A DNA stretch of 64,000 nt from Collinsella sp. An268 (GTDB lineage Bacteria; Actinomycetota; Coriobacteriia; Coriobacteriales; Coriobacteriaceae), in assembly GCF_002159765.1 (NCBI RefSeq), contig NZ_NFJH01000006.1:79514-143513 (forward strand). The letters run 5' to 3'. Below the pieces are notes generated by a model. It had not been told where the DNA came from. It saw only the letters and a program-made list of their open reading frames with translations, and searched no databases. Shown one piece after another: positions 53,559 to 62,352 of the stretch; the stretch's first letter is position 1, and each line of letters starts with the position of its first letter. A program made the translations under genes and the position numbers.

Positions 53559-53822
53559 ATGGGTTTTCTGCCGAAGGGTACCGAGTGGATCATCATCCTC
53601 GTCATCGTTCTGGTCATCTTTGGGCCTAAGAACCTGCCGAAGCTCGGTGCTTCGCTGGGCAAGACGGTGAAGAACCTCCGCGAGGGCATGCAGGGTGATG
53701 ACGAGGCTACCGCCGAGGAGTCCGAGGCTCCCGTCGAGGACGAGAACGACGCTAAGATCCGCGAGCTCGAGGAGCAGCTTGCCGAGGCTAAGAAGAAGAA
53801 AGAGGGGCAGGACGCTGAGTAG
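53559..53822 (+). CDS. tatA: Sec-independent translocase subunit TatA
   Basis: 87 residues after GGGAGG. A short N-terminus, one membrane helix (W-I-I-I-L-V-I-V-L-V-I-F), then F-G-P-K-N-L-P-K-L-G-A-S-L-G-K, the TatA/E hinge and amphipathic helix, and an acidic Lys/Glu-rich tail. Forms the pore of the twin-arginine translocase with TatC, which is not in this window. Confidence 0.93.
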   Translation: MGFLPKGTEWIIILVIVLVIFGPKNLPKLGASLGKTVKNLREGMQGDDEATAEESEAPVEDENDAKIRELEEQLAEAKKKKEGQDAE

Positions 53823-53845
53823 TCCCGCGCCTATAGGGAGCGTGT

Positions 53846-53882
53846 GGCGACCGGCGTGCCCTGGGGGTACCGGTCGCCTTGT
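53846..53882 (+). terminator. Terminator of tatA
   Basis: GGCGACCGG/CCGGTCGCC stem with a 15-base loop and TTGTC. Confidence 0.6.
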
Positions 53883-53932
53883 CATCTAGGTCCAATAGGG
53901 CCATCGCCAAGAACAAGAGCAAGGAGCACAAC

Positions 53933-54406
53933 ATGGCGGTAAGCGACATCGTACTGACAGCCGAGGGCCGTCAGAAGCTCATCGACGAGCTCGAATGGCG
54001 TGAGGGCGATCTTACCAAGCAGATCGTCGAGCGCATCAAGACCGCGCGCGACTTCGGCGACCTTTCGGAGAACTCCGAGTACGACGACGCCAAGGAGGAG
54101 CAGGCTAAAAACGCCGCCCGCATCGCCGAGATCCAGTCCATCCTGGCCAACGCCAAGGATGCCGAGACGGTCGATCATACGCTCACCGTCTCCATCGGCT
54201 GCACCGTCGACCTCGTGGACGGCGACGGCGTTGCGGTGACCGTTACCCTCGTGGGTACCACCGAGACCAACTCGCTCGAGCACAAGATCTCCAACGAGAG
54301 CCCCGTCGGCCGCGCCATCATCGGCCACGGCGAGGGCGAGACCGTCGAGGTCGTGACCCCGTCGGGCAAGAGCCGCGTCTACACCATCACCAAGATCTCG
54401 CGCTAG
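53933..54406 (+). CDS. greA: Transcription elongation factor GreA
   Basis: 157 residues from ATG 53933 (AAGGAG site). L-T-A-E-G-R-Q-K-L at the start, the coiled-coil tip D-F-G-D-L-S-E-N-S-E-Y (acidic residues that reach the polymerase active site) and the C-terminal P-V-G-R-A-I-I-G-H-x-x-G-E-x-V are diagnostic. Rescues backtracked RNA polymerase. Confidence 0.96.
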   Translation: MAVSDIVLTAEGRQKLIDELEWREGDLTKQIVERIKTARDFGDLSENSEYDDAKEEQAKNAARIAEIQSILANAKDAETVDHTLTVSIGCTVDLVDGDGVAVTVTLVGTTETNSLEHKISNESPVGRAIIGHGEGETVEVVTPSGKSRVYTITKISR

Positions 54407-54437
54407 GCTGCGGTCCGGCGCTGTGCACGTACGCTTT

Positions 54438-54472
54438 GCTCCCCGGGATCGCATGCCCCGGGGAGCTTTTTG
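54438..54472 (+). terminator. Terminator of greA
   Basis: Perfect 10-bp stem GCTCCCCGGG/CCCGGGGAGC, 9-base loop, TTTTT. Confidence 0.9.
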
Positions 54473-54499
54473 TTGATGAGAGTCTGAGGAGCACCATTC

Positions 54500-56518
54500 A
54501 TGGCAGATACCGAGATGAACCAAGCCGCTGAGGCGGCGCCCGATACCCTAAACGACGAGCGCGCGCACCGTCTTGCCAAGCGCGCCGCGATGATCGAAGC
54601 GGGGCGCAACCCCTACCCCGAACACTCAGATGTGACCGATTACGTCTCCGCCATCGAGGAGCGCTATGCGACGCTCGCCGACGGCGAGGACACCTCCGAC
54701 GTCGTCAAGATCGGCGGCCGCGTGGTGGCCAAGCGCGGCCAGGGCAAGATCATGTTCGTGGTGCTGCGCGACCCCACCGGCGACATCCAGCTCTTCTGCC
54801 GCATCAACGACATGCCTGCCGAGGCGTGGGATCTTCTGGGCGAGCTCGATCTGGGCGACATCGTGGGCGCCGAGGGCATCGTCGTGCGCACCCGCCGCGG
54901 CCAGCTCTCCGTCGCACCTCGTGCGCTCACGCTGCTCAGCAAGGCTGTGCGGCCGCTCCCCGAGAAGTTCCACGGCCTCTCGGACAAGGAGACCCGCTAC
55001 CGCCGCCGCTACGTCGACCTCATCGTCAACGAAGACGTGCGAGCAACGTTTGCCAAGCGCTCCGCCATCATCTCGGCCTTCCGCCGCTACATGGAGGAGA
55101 CCGGCTACATGGAGGTCGAGACCCCCATCCTGCAGACCATTCAGGGCGGCGCCACCGCGAAGCCGTTCATCACACACTTCAACGCGCTCAACCAGGAGTG
55201 CTACCTGCGCATCGCCACCGAGCTGCACTTAAAGCGCCTGCTGGTGGGCGGCTTTGAGCGCGTGTTCGAGATCGGGCGCATCTTCCGCAACGAGGGCATG
55301 GACCTCACCCACAATCCCGAGTTCACCACCATGGAGGCGTATCGCGCCTACTCCGACCTCGAGGGCATGAAGGAACTCGCCGAAGGTGTCATCAAGGCCG
55401 CCAATGTCGCCATCGGCAACCCCGAGGTCATCGAGTACCAGGGCCAGACCATCGACCTGTCGGGCACGTGGCCGAGCCGTCCCATGACCGAGATCGTGTC
55501 GGAGGCCATGGGGCGCGAGCTCACGCTCGACACGCCCCTCGAGGAGCTGCGCGCCGCCGCCGCCGAGGCGGGCATCGAGGTCAATCCCGCTTGGGGCGCC
55601 GGCAAGCTCATTGCCGAGATCTATGACGAGAAGGGCGAGCCCTCGATTGTGAACCCCACGTTTGTGGTCGACTATCCCGTCGAGGTGTCACCGCTCGCCA
55701 AGCGTCGCGAGGACGACCCGCGCCTCACGCACCGCTTTGAGCTCGTGATCGCCGGGCACGAGTACGCCAACGCGTTCTCCGAGCTCAACGATCCGGTCGA
55801 TCAGGCCGAGCGCTTCCGCAAGCAGGTGGAGGAGAAGTTCGCCGGCGACGACGAGGCCATGGAGTACGACGAGGATTACGTGCGCGCGCTCGAGTACGGC
55901 ATGCCTCCCGCAGGCGGCATCGGCATCGGCATCGACCGCGTGGTCATGCTGCTAACCGACTCGGCATCTATCCGCGACGTGCTGCTCTTCCCGCACATGA
56001 AGCCCGAGAAGGGCGCCTCCTCCGGTGCCGCCGCGGCCGCCGCCGCAACCGACGGGGCCGTCGCAGCTGTTGCCTCTGACGCCGACGCCGCGAGCCCCTC
56101 TCCGTTCGTGACGCCCAAGCTCCCGACCATCGACTATGGCAACGTGGCAGTGGAGCCGCTCTTCGAGGACCTCGTTGACTTCGACACGTTCTGCAAGAGC
56201 GATTTCCGCGTGGTGAAGGTCAAGGCGTGCGAGGCGGTCAAGAAGAGCAAGAAGCTGCTGCAGTTCACGCTCGATGACGGCTCGGGCACCGACCGCACCA
56301 TCCTCTCCGGCATCCATGCGTACTACGAGCCGGAGGATCTGGTGGGGAAGACGTGCGTTGCCATCGTCAACCTCCCGCCGCGCAAGATGATGGGGATCGA
56401 CTCCTGCGGTATGCTTATCAGCGCTGTGCACCGGGAGGGTGAGGGCGATGATGCCGAGGAGCGCCTGAACCTCCTCATGCTCGACGACCGCATCCCGGCG
56501 GGCGCCAAGCTCTGCTAA
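54500..56518 (+). CDS. lysS: Lysyl-tRNA synthetase with C-terminal tRNA-binding (EMAP/Trbp111) domain
   Basis: 672 residues after GAGGAG. Residues 1 to about 505 are a class II LysRS: OB-fold anticodon domain, motif 1 near M-E-V-E-T-P-I-L, motif 2 F-R-N-E-G-M-D-L-T-H-N-P-E-F-T, motif 3 G-I-G-I-G-I-D-R. An Ala-rich linker (about 508-555) joins a domain of ~105 residues (D-F-R-V-V-K-V-K-A-C-E, then I-V-N-L-P-P-R-K-M-M-G-I-D-S-C-G-M-L) that is the Trbp111/EMAP tRNA-binding fold normally found at the end of bacterial MetRS. The fusion should raise general tRNA affinity. Ordinary bacterial LysRS is about 500 residues. Confidence 0.95.
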   Translation: MADTEMNQAAEAAPDTLNDERAHRLAKRAAMIEAGRNPYPEHSDVTDYVSAIEERYATLADGEDTSDVVKIGGRVVAKRGQGKIMFVVLRDPTGDIQLFCRINDMPAEAWDLLGELDLGDIVGAEGIVVRTRRGQLSVAPRALTLLSKAVRPLPEKFHGLSDKETRYRRRYVDLIVNEDVRATFAKRSAIISAFRRYMEETGYMEVETPILQTIQGGATAKPFITHFNALNQECYLRIATELHLKRLLVGGFERVFEIGRIFRNEGMDLTHNPEFTTMEAYRAYSDLEGMKELAEGVIKAANVAIGNPEVIEYQGQTIDLSGTWPSRPMTEIVSEAMGRELTLDTPLEELRAAAAEAGIEVNPAWGAGKLIAEIYDEKGEPSIVNPTFVVDYPVEVSPLAKRREDDPRLTHRFELVIAGHEYANAFSELNDPVDQAERFRKQVEEKFAGDDEAMEYDEDYVRALEYGMPPAGGIGIGIDRVVMLLTDSASIRDVLLFPHMKPEKGASSGAAAAAAATDGAVAAVASDADAASPSPFVTPKLPTIDYGNVAVEPLFEDLVDFDTFCKSDFRVVKVKACEAVKKSKKLLQFTLDDGSGTDRTILSGIHAYYEPEDLVGKTCVAIVNLPPRKMMGIDSCGMLISAVHREGEGDDAEERLNLLMLDDRIPAGAKLC

Positions 56519-56560
56519 CAACAATCTCCGGGCGGTGTTCGGCGCCGCTTGAGATGCAAC

Positions 56561-56595
56561 ACAAAAGGGCGGCTGGAAACGGTCGCCCTTTTTGT
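56561..56595 (+). terminator. Terminator of lysS
   Basis: AAAAGGGCG/CGCCCTTTT stem, 12-base loop, TTGTT. Confidence 0.9.
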
Positions 56596-56622
56596 TATCT
56601 GGTGCCAACCGCTACGCTATTC

Positions 56623-56675
56623 ACTACAAGTAAATACGCTAAAAAGACTACGAAATAAACTACAAAATACTATAC
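56623..56675. repeat. AT-rich array of ACTAC repeats upstream of an unknown gene
   Basis: ACTACAAG (56623), ACTACGAA (56647), ACTACAAA (56659) and ACTATAC (56669) lie in a stretch much richer in A/T than the surroundings, at offsets of 24, 12 and 10 bases. TATACT at 56671 may be a -10 box for the gene at 56785. It could be an operator array. Confidence 0.4.
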
Positions 56676-56784
56676 TTCTCACATCCTAGGGACAGATGGC
56701 CGGGGAGAGGGTGATCGGTATGCGGACGATCGGGGAGGCGTCGTAGCGTCTTGTCGCAATCGACGGCTGATCGAAGGAGGCGTC

Positions 56785-57474
56785 ATGGATAGTCAAAGGA
56801 TTACGGAGAGCTCTCAGCACGTAACGAGGGGCGGCAGCGCCCTCTCGCAGGTCCTTTCCGCCGCGCTCTGCGATGTCTACGCCCATAGGGACAACTATGA
56901 GTTATCGGAGTATTCCGAGAACGGCCTCATGGTCGTCGTGGCCGAGGATGCCTATTTCTCGATCGTGTTTTTCCAGATGACCGAGCCCTTGGGATGGGAC
57001 GGCCTTGAGCTTCTGAGGGGTCCCGATTATTGGCGCTATATACCCGACAAGGTGATCGTCCACCTTGATTTCAAAGGCTTGCGCGGCGGCTGCATCTCCG
57101 AGCGGTTGTGCCAAGGCTTCGAGGAGTCTACGCAGGAGCTCGAGGATCTGCTCAAGCTCATCGGGGGAATCTGCGCATGGCAGAGTGGTCTCCCGCGCAG
57201 CAGGGGTCGGAGCGGCTACGGGTGGGAGTATCCCCATTACGTGCCCTGTGATGTGCTGATCTGTGGCCGCCTGCGGCACCTGAAGATCGTGCAGAACGTT
57301 ATAGAAGAGCTTTATCCGTATGCGGGGGTTCACATTGCCTCGGATGAGGACCCGACCGCAGCCGTTGAGCCGCATGTTCGCGCATGGTTCGAGCGAGCGA
57401 TTGATGACTGGCTAGAGGGGCTCGCCGATGACGGGCCGACGCACGTCCTTCCGGGGGCAAGGCCGTGCCCATAA
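56785..57474 (+). CDS. Hypothetical protein
   Basis: 229 residues after GAAGGAGG. Soluble, acidic, without signal peptide or membrane helix. Mixed alpha/beta with aromatic strands (A-Y-F-S-I-V-F-F-Q-M-T, D-Y-W-R-Y-I-P-D-K-V-I-V-H-L-D-F-K-G) and a C-terminal amphipathic helix (W-F-E-R-A-I-D-D-W-L). No family recognised. It starts a stretch of uncharacterised or damaged genes (56785-59328) after the lysS terminator, which may be a variable region. Confidence 0.75.
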   Translation: MDSQRITESSQHVTRGGSALSQVLSAALCDVYAHRDNYELSEYSENGLMVVVAEDAYFSIVFFQMTEPLGWDGLELLRGPDYWRYIPDKVIVHLDFKGLRGGCISERLCQGFEESTQELEDLLKLIGGICAWQSGLPRSRGRSGYGWEYPHYVPCDVLICGRLRHLKIVQNVIEELYPYAGVHIASDEDPTAAVEPHVRAWFERAIDDWLEGLADDGPTHVLPGARPCP

Positions 57475-57632
57475 GGTGGTGCAGGATGGGGAGGATTTTC
57501 GGTCCATGCAAGCTTGATGATCACGGGGAGCGGTGAGGGCAAAAGCGGGGCGAGGGTCATGCTCGGCCGGCTGCGGCGGCGCGTCACTTCGCCACCAAAC
57601 TCAAGTGCCCATTCACGGTACGGGGAGGAGCT

Positions 57633-58144
57633 ATGGTCAAAACCGACAAACACGTCTGGGTCGTCAGAAGCACCGAGGGGCTCGCGCGGGCAATCGACCA
57701 GATCCGCGCGTATCGTGAAGACTTCGCAGAGGCGTATGCGGAGGCTCATGAGGGCCGCGCCCCAGATGAGCGCGCGTATCCCGAAGAGACCGTCGTGCTG
57801 AGTCCCGATAGCGATGCCGAGCTCATGCGCTTGGGACGCTTCGACGAGAAGTTCTTCTTCCTGCCCACGCCGGACGAGTGCCGCGCCATCGCGACGCTCC
57901 ACCTTGCAAGCAAGCATGCATGCTCGCCGATGTGGACGGGCGCGCCCTGGCCGACGGGGACGCGCTCGCGGGAGCGCTCGAGGGGGATGCGTATCGCGCC
58001 CGGATAGAGCGCGCGGGGGAGGACGCCCGGTCGCTTGCCGACGACGCCCCGTGGGACGCCGTCGCGCATGGCTACCGCGCGGCCTGCGCGGCCATGCTCG
58101 CCGGGGAGATCTTCGACGTCGCCGGTGCGGGCCGCGGGCGTTAG
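57633..58144 (+). pseudogene. Hypothetical gene broken by a frameshift near 57910
   Basis: Starts ATG 57633 after GGGGAGGAG. The first frame has good codon use through about 57910 (D-E-K-F-F-F-L-P-T-P-D-E-C-R-A-I-A-T-L-H-L-A-S-K). Then it turns into Arg/Pro/Ser-rich nonsense and stops at 58007, while a second frame continues with typical coding content (A-D-V-D-G-R-A-L-A-D-G-D-A-L) to 58144. The join lies at AAGCATGCATGCTC, a short duplication. Either a true frameshift mutation or a sequencing error. No family recognised. Confidence 0.6.
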
Positions 58145-58351
58145 ATGTTCGACATGCCGCCGGCGTAATAGGTGCAAAACAGGTAAACTAAAGATAGGAA
58201 ACGAGGTAAAAGCTGTAATAGTGTTTCAGATATTGCTAGCTCTTACCATCAATTGTAGCCATTGCGCGCAATAGATGCGGGCGTGCTAGCATCGCGTAAG
58301 GAATAGTGCCGAGAGGCCGTCCGCCGAGGCGGTCATGTGAGGGAGCCGGAT

Positions 58352-59029
58352 ATGAGGGAGTTCACCGTCGCCGAGATCGCCGAGCTGCTGGATGTCAACG
58401 AGGAGACCGTGCGGCGCTGGCGCATCCGCGGCCGCAACGGTGTGCAGTTGGCGGTGCCGAGCGCGGGCGACCGCCCGGGGCGCAAGGGTTACCGCATCAC
58501 GTCCGAGGCGGTCCGGCATTTTCTCGCCATGAATCCGAGCCTCATGACCGTTGCCATGCAGGAGGCGCTGGCGCAAGACGGGGCATCGCCGCAGACGGCC
58601 ACATCGGCTGTGCCGCAAGCGGGCGCCACGCCGGCAGCGGGCGCGGCGGCGATCGGCGCCAGTGTGGGCACTGCGCTCGGGATGACGGCTTTGCCTGCAC
58701 TGGGCATGGCGTCGCCGCTTCTGGGTGCCGCTGCCGCCGGCCTCTCGTTTCTCGGCGCGCGTCGGCACAGCGCGCAAGCCGCGCCCCAGGGCGTCGACGG
58801 CCAAGAGCCTCGCGCGTCCGAAGCGGCGGAGCCGGATGCGCAGGTCCACCCGTGCGAGGCACGTGAGCAGGCGGTCATGCGCTCGCTTCTGGAGGAGAAA
58901 CTCGCCGTCCGCGCCGAGCTTGAGGAGCGCCTGCGCGCGGTGAACGAGGAGATCGACGTGCTGGCGGCGTATAGCGGTCTTTCCGCCGACGCCTCGCCGG
59001 ACGCCCCTGCGGACGGTGTCTCCCTGTGA
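58352..59029 (+). CDS. HTH protein with hydrophobic Ala/Gly segment and C-terminal coiled coil
   Basis: 225 residues from ATG 58352 (GAGGGAG site); GTG 58337 is an alternative. Residues 1-60 are an excisionase/MerR-like helix-turn-helix (F-T-V-A-E-I-A-E-L-L-D-V-N-E-E-T-V-R-R-W). Residues about 90-150 are Ala/Gly-rich and hydrophobic, enough for one or two membrane-inserting helices. The end (about 175-215) is a charged coiled coil (L-L-E-E-K-L-A-V-R-A-E-L-E-E-R-L). A membrane-bound or membrane-sensing DNA-binding protein is possible. An AT-rich, otherwise featureless 200 bases precede it. Confidence 0.75.
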   Translation: MREFTVAEIAELLDVNEETVRRWRIRGRNGVQLAVPSAGDRPGRKGYRITSEAVRHFLAMNPSLMTVAMQEALAQDGASPQTATSAVPQAGATPAAGAAAIGASVGTALGMTALPALGMASPLLGAAAAGLSFLGARRHSAQAAPQGVDGQEPRASEAAEPDAQVHPCEAREQAVMRSLLEEKLAVRAELEERLRAVNEEIDVLAAYSGLSADASPDAPADGVSL

Positions 59030-59091
59030 GGATCGCGGCGCAGGGGCAAAGAGGTGACGTGCAGAAGGTCGCCGCGGCTGTTCTCCCCTAA

Positions 59092-59328
59092 ACCTCGCTA
59101 CCGGAGGGCCGCGCTGGCGAATCGCACGAGGAGGCCGCCGCGGAGACGGCCGTACACGTGGCCGATCTCGCGCTTGAGGACGACGCGCCTGATCGCGCGG
59201 CTGCGCTTGCCGCCGACGCCCTCGCCGACGAGAGTTTGGACGACCTCGTCGGTGCGCCAGCTCTGGTGGCGAGTGGGTTGCCGTACGGGTGGGGGCGAGG
59301 CGCGGGCCCAAACGCCCGGCTGGTATGA
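59092..59328 (+). pseudogene. Possible gene remnant without start codon
   Basis: An open frame between stops with coding-like composition (V-H-V-A-D-L-A-L-E-D-D-A-P-D-R-A-A-A-L-A-A-D) but no ATG and no ribosome site. It fills most of the 59030-59408 gap, in which I see nothing else. Could be the tail of a lost gene. Confidence 0.3.
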
Positions 59329-59408
59329 TAGGGGATGGGTGGAGTAAGCCGGCACGGGCTTTGCCGAAAGATTGCTGTGTTGCGGGACATGCATCGCGGA
59401 GGTTTTCG

Positions 59409-59861
59409 ATGATTGAGCGCGTTGAGGGCGATCGGCGCCGTTTTATGCCCCTGCTTTTGCTGGCAGACGAGCAGCCCGAGATGGTCGAGCGCTACCTTAA
59501 CCGCGGGGACCTGTGGATATGCACGCAAGATGCCGGAGCATCGGCCATCGGCGAGTGCTTGGTGACCGACGAGGGGGCGGGCGTATTGGAGATAAAGAGC
59601 CTGGCCGTTGACCCGGTATATCAGGGCAAGGGCTATGGCCGGGCGCTTATCGAGCATGTGACGCGATACTATGCGGGCCGGTTCCACACGCTGCAAGTCG
59701 GCACGGGGGACAGTCCGCTCACGGTGCCCTTTTACGAGCGCTGCGGCTTTACGCGCGGCACGGTGGTACCCAACTTCTTTCTCGAGCACTACGACCATCC
59801 CATCATCGAGGCGGGCGTGCAGCTTGTCGATATGGTCTATCTCTCCCGCCCTCTGCGCTGA
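59409..59861 (+). CDS. GNAT-family N-acetyltransferase
   Basis: 150 residues from ATG 59409 (GGAGG site). L-E-I-K-S-L-A-V-D-P-V-Y-Q-G-K-G-Y-G-R-A-L-I is the acetyl-CoA-binding motif A with Q-x-x-G-x-G, and P-F-Y-E-R-C-G-F is motif B. Substrate unknown. The MFS gene follows 29 bases later on the same strand, so they may be co-expressed. Confidence 0.92.
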   Translation: MIERVEGDRRRFMPLLLLADEQPEMVERYLNRGDLWICTQDAGASAIGECLVTDEGAGVLEIKSLAVDPVYQGKGYGRALIEHVTRYYAGRFHTLQVGTGDSPLTVPFYERCGFTRGTVVPNFFLEHYDHPIIEAGVQLVDMVYLSRPLR

Positions 59862-59890
59862 GCCTATAATGGGCAGGCGGAGGGATGCGT

Positions 59891-61231
59891 ATGCAGCATG
59901 CAGAAGAAGCGGATGTGGCGAAAGCGGCGTCGCGGGCGAGTACCGCCCCCGGTAGGCTGACGCCTGCGCAGCTGCACGTGGTGATAACGCTCGGGTTCTG
60001 CGGTCTTGTCTCGGCGGCAGATAACTGGTTTGTCTCCCCGGCGCTTCCGGCCATCGCGTCCACGCTTGCGGTCGCGCCGACGGTCGCCGCAATCATCCTG
60101 ACCGCGTATCTTGTGCCCTACGGCGCGCTGCAGCCGGTGTGCGGGCGCATTGGGGACGGCGTGGGCCGTCTTCGTCTCCTGCGTATCATCGTGCTCGGTC
60201 TCGCCGTCGGTACGTTTCTCTGCGCCGCGGCTCCGAGCCTTTCGCTTCTGGTGGTCGCGCGCATTGTGACCGGCTGCTTTGCGGCGGGTATCATCTCGGT
60301 GTCGCAGGCGTTTGTGGGAGATGTGGTGGGTCGCGAGCACCGTGCAGGCGCGGTTGGCATCCTCATGGGCATCACGTTTGCCGGGCAGGGCCTCTCGGCG
60401 GGTCTCGGCGGCATCCTTACCGATGCGGTGGGCTGGCGCGCGGCGTTTACCGCGTTCGGCGTGCTCGCGCTTATCGCGTGGTTCGGGCTGTTCACCCTTC
60501 GGGAGCCGGCGCATACCAAGGCCGGGGTCGTAGGTAGGGCAGATGCGGAAGGGGCGCAGGGGCCCGAGAGCGGCGCTATCGGCGACGGTGGCGCCGAGGG
60601 CGGTGCCCGTGCATCTTGCCGTGCTTCGGCAAACCCCGTGGTGCGTTTTGCTGCCGACGCCCTCCGTATCTTCTTCGGTCCCCATCGCGCGGTCTTTCTG
60701 CTCGCCTGCTCGACCGGCGTCCTCTTTCTCGGCACCTACGGGCTCATGGGCACGTTTCTAGCCGAGGCATGCGGCCTCACTCCTACGGAGTCCGGCCTCG
60801 TCATGATGCTGTACGGTGTGTTCTGCCTGTTAGGGGGTGCGCTCTCGGGGAGGCTCGGGGCGCGCCGCGGGCTCAGCCATGTCATCTCGATCGGTGAGGT
60901 GGCGGGTCAGGTGGCTGCCTTGGCCCTCGTCCTCTCTTGGGCGACCGGCTCGTGGGCCCCGGCGCTCGTGGCGGCGGCGAGCCTCGGCCTCGGCTATATC
61001 CTCGTGCAGCCCACGCTCGTGACGCTTTCCATGGAGGCCGACCCTGCGCAGGCGGGGCTCTGCACGGGCCTCATCGGGTTCGCGGTCTTCGCGTGCGGCG
61101 GCGTGGGCTCCGCCCTCGGCACCGCCCTGCTTGCGGCGGGCGGTTACGGGCTGCTGTGGGCCGCGGTGCTCTGCTGCCTTATCGTGCAGGGCCTGGTGAG
61201 CCGTCGCGTGCTGCCGGTTGGGGCCGATTGA
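59891..61231 (+). CDS. MFS transporter (DHA1 family)
   Basis: 446 residues; ATG 59891 is better spaced from the GGAGGG site than ATG 59885. Twelve predicted membrane helices with the loop 2-3 motif G-R-I-G-D-G-V-G-R-L-R and a hydrophilic central loop (about 215-250). Likely proton-coupled efflux of drugs or metabolites. Its end overlaps the convergent EamA gene by 53 bases. Confidence 0.88.
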   Translation: MQHAEEADVAKAASRASTAPGRLTPAQLHVVITLGFCGLVSAADNWFVSPALPAIASTLAVAPTVAAIILTAYLVPYGALQPVCGRIGDGVGRLRLLRIIVLGLAVGTFLCAAAPSLSLLVVARIVTGCFAAGIISVSQAFVGDVVGREHRAGAVGILMGITFAGQGLSAGLGGILTDAVGWRAAFTAFGVLALIAWFGLFTLREPAHTKAGVVGRADAEGAQGPESGAIGDGGAEGGARASCRASANPVVRFAADALRIFFGPHRAVFLLACSTGVLFLGTYGLMGTFLAEACGLTPTESGLVMMLYGVFCLLGGALSGRLGARRGLSHVISIGEVAGQVAALALVLSWATGSWAPALVAAASLGLGYILVQPTLVTLSMEADPAQAGLCTGLIGFAVFACGGVGSALGTALLAAGGYGLLWAAVLCCLIVQGLVSRRVLPVGAD

Positions 61232-62195
61232 CCAGCACGATGCCGACGACGATGAGGGCGAGCGCGAGCGCGGTCTCAAGCCAGGGGAGCGTGGCTCCCT
61301 CCCCGAGCAGGATGCTCGAGAGCACCACGCCAAACACCGGGTTCATAAAGCCAAAGATGGTCACGCGCGACGTGGCATTGTATTTGAGCAGCACCGACCA
61401 GAGCGAGTACGCCACGCCCGACACGCAGGCGAGGTAGCCGATCATGGCGAGCCCGGCGGGGGTGATGCGGGGGAGGCTGCCGCCGAGGGCTAGCCCCGCA
61501 CCGGTGAGCACGAGCCCGCCGAGCACAAACTGATAGCCGCTGAGCGCGACGGGATTCTCGCGCTGGGCGTAGCTGTGGATGAGTGCGGACGAGACGGCGT
61601 AGGAGCAGGCGGCGATGAGGATAAAGCCCTCGCCGGTAAGCGTGACGGCCCCGCCCATGTCGCCCCCGGTGAGGTTGACGATGATGACGCCGGCAAAGCC
61701 GATGGCGCAGCCGAGGACCTTGCGCACGGTGAGACGCTCCTGCCGGAACACGAGGGCGGCCACGAGGACGCAGAGAAACGTGCTCGTGGCGTTGACGATG
61801 GAGCCGCGCACGCCCGACGCATGCGATACGCCCACGTAGAAGAACGCGTACTGCACGATGGTCTGGGCGAGGGCGAGCTTGACGACGAGGGGCCAGCCTG
61901 CTCGCGAGACGCGGGGCAGCCGGCGCTCGGCAATCGATGCCGCTGCGAGGGCGACAACGCCGGCGAGCATAAAGCGGACGCCGGCAAACACAAACTCAGA
62001 GGGTACGTCGCCGGCGGCGATGCCGAGAAGCCCGTAGCCGATTTTGATGCACGGGATGGCGCTGCCCCACAGCGCGCAGCAGATGAGCGCCAAGGCGGCC
62101 ACGCACCAGGTGCGGGTGAGGAGCGGGCGCGGGGCGAGGCGGCTCGCCTCTGCCGTTTGGTGCAAGGTCGGCGAGGCCGATGCGGGGTCTGGCAT
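61179..62195 (-). CDS. EamA/DMT-family transporter
   Basis: 338 residues from ATG 62195 (GGGAGGAAT site). Two EamA repeats with ten predicted helices: A-L-W-G-S-A-I-P-C-I-K-I early and N-P-V-F-G-V-V-L-S-S-I-L-L-G-E late, as in RhaT/YdcZ-like exporters. Substrate unknown. Convergent with, and overlapping, the MFS gene. Confidence 0.9.
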   Translation of the reverse strand: MPDPASASPTLHQTAEASRLAPRPLLTRTWCVAALALICCALWGSAIPCIKIGYGLLGIAAGDVPSEFVFAGVRFMLAGVVALAAASIAERRLPRVSRAGWPLVVKLALAQTIVQYAFFYVGVSHASGVRGSIVNATSTFLCVLVAALVFRQERLTVRKVLGCAIGFAGVIIVNLTGGDMGGAVTLTGEGFILIAACSYAVSSALIHSYAQRENPVALSGYQFVLGGLVLTGAGLALGGSLPRITPAGLAMIGYLACVSGVAYSLWSVLLKYNATSRVTIFGFMNPVFGVVLSSILLGEGATLPWLETALALALIVVGIVLVNRPQPAARDGSPGPAR

Positions 62196-62226
62196 ATTCC
62201 TCCCATACAACGAGCGGAAAACGCCG

Positions 62227-62260
62227 ATGATACGCGCAATAGCATGATACGCGCAACAGC
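62227..62260 (-). promoter_or_regulatory. Tandem 17-bp repeat at the EamA promoter
   Basis: ATGATACGCGCAA(T/C)AGC occurs twice end to end (62227-62243, 62244-62260). On the minus strand the copies supply TTGCGC and TATCAT with an 18-base spacer, a plausible promoter for the EamA gene 31 bases away. Confidence 0.45.
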
Positions 62261-62263
62261 ACC

Positions 62264-62313
62264 AAAAAACGGGCGCATCCTGTTGCCGTTGACGCGGCGA
62301 GGGGATGCGCCCG
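62264..62313 (-). terminator. Terminator of the acc operon
   Basis: Minus-strand 11-bp stem CGGGCGCATCC/GGATGCGCCCG with a 22-base loop, followed by TTTTTT. It lies 39 bases after the accC stop. Confidence 0.9.
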
Positions 62314-62352
62314 TGTGCACTCCGGGGGACTGCCGGATGCCGACGTGCGGGT

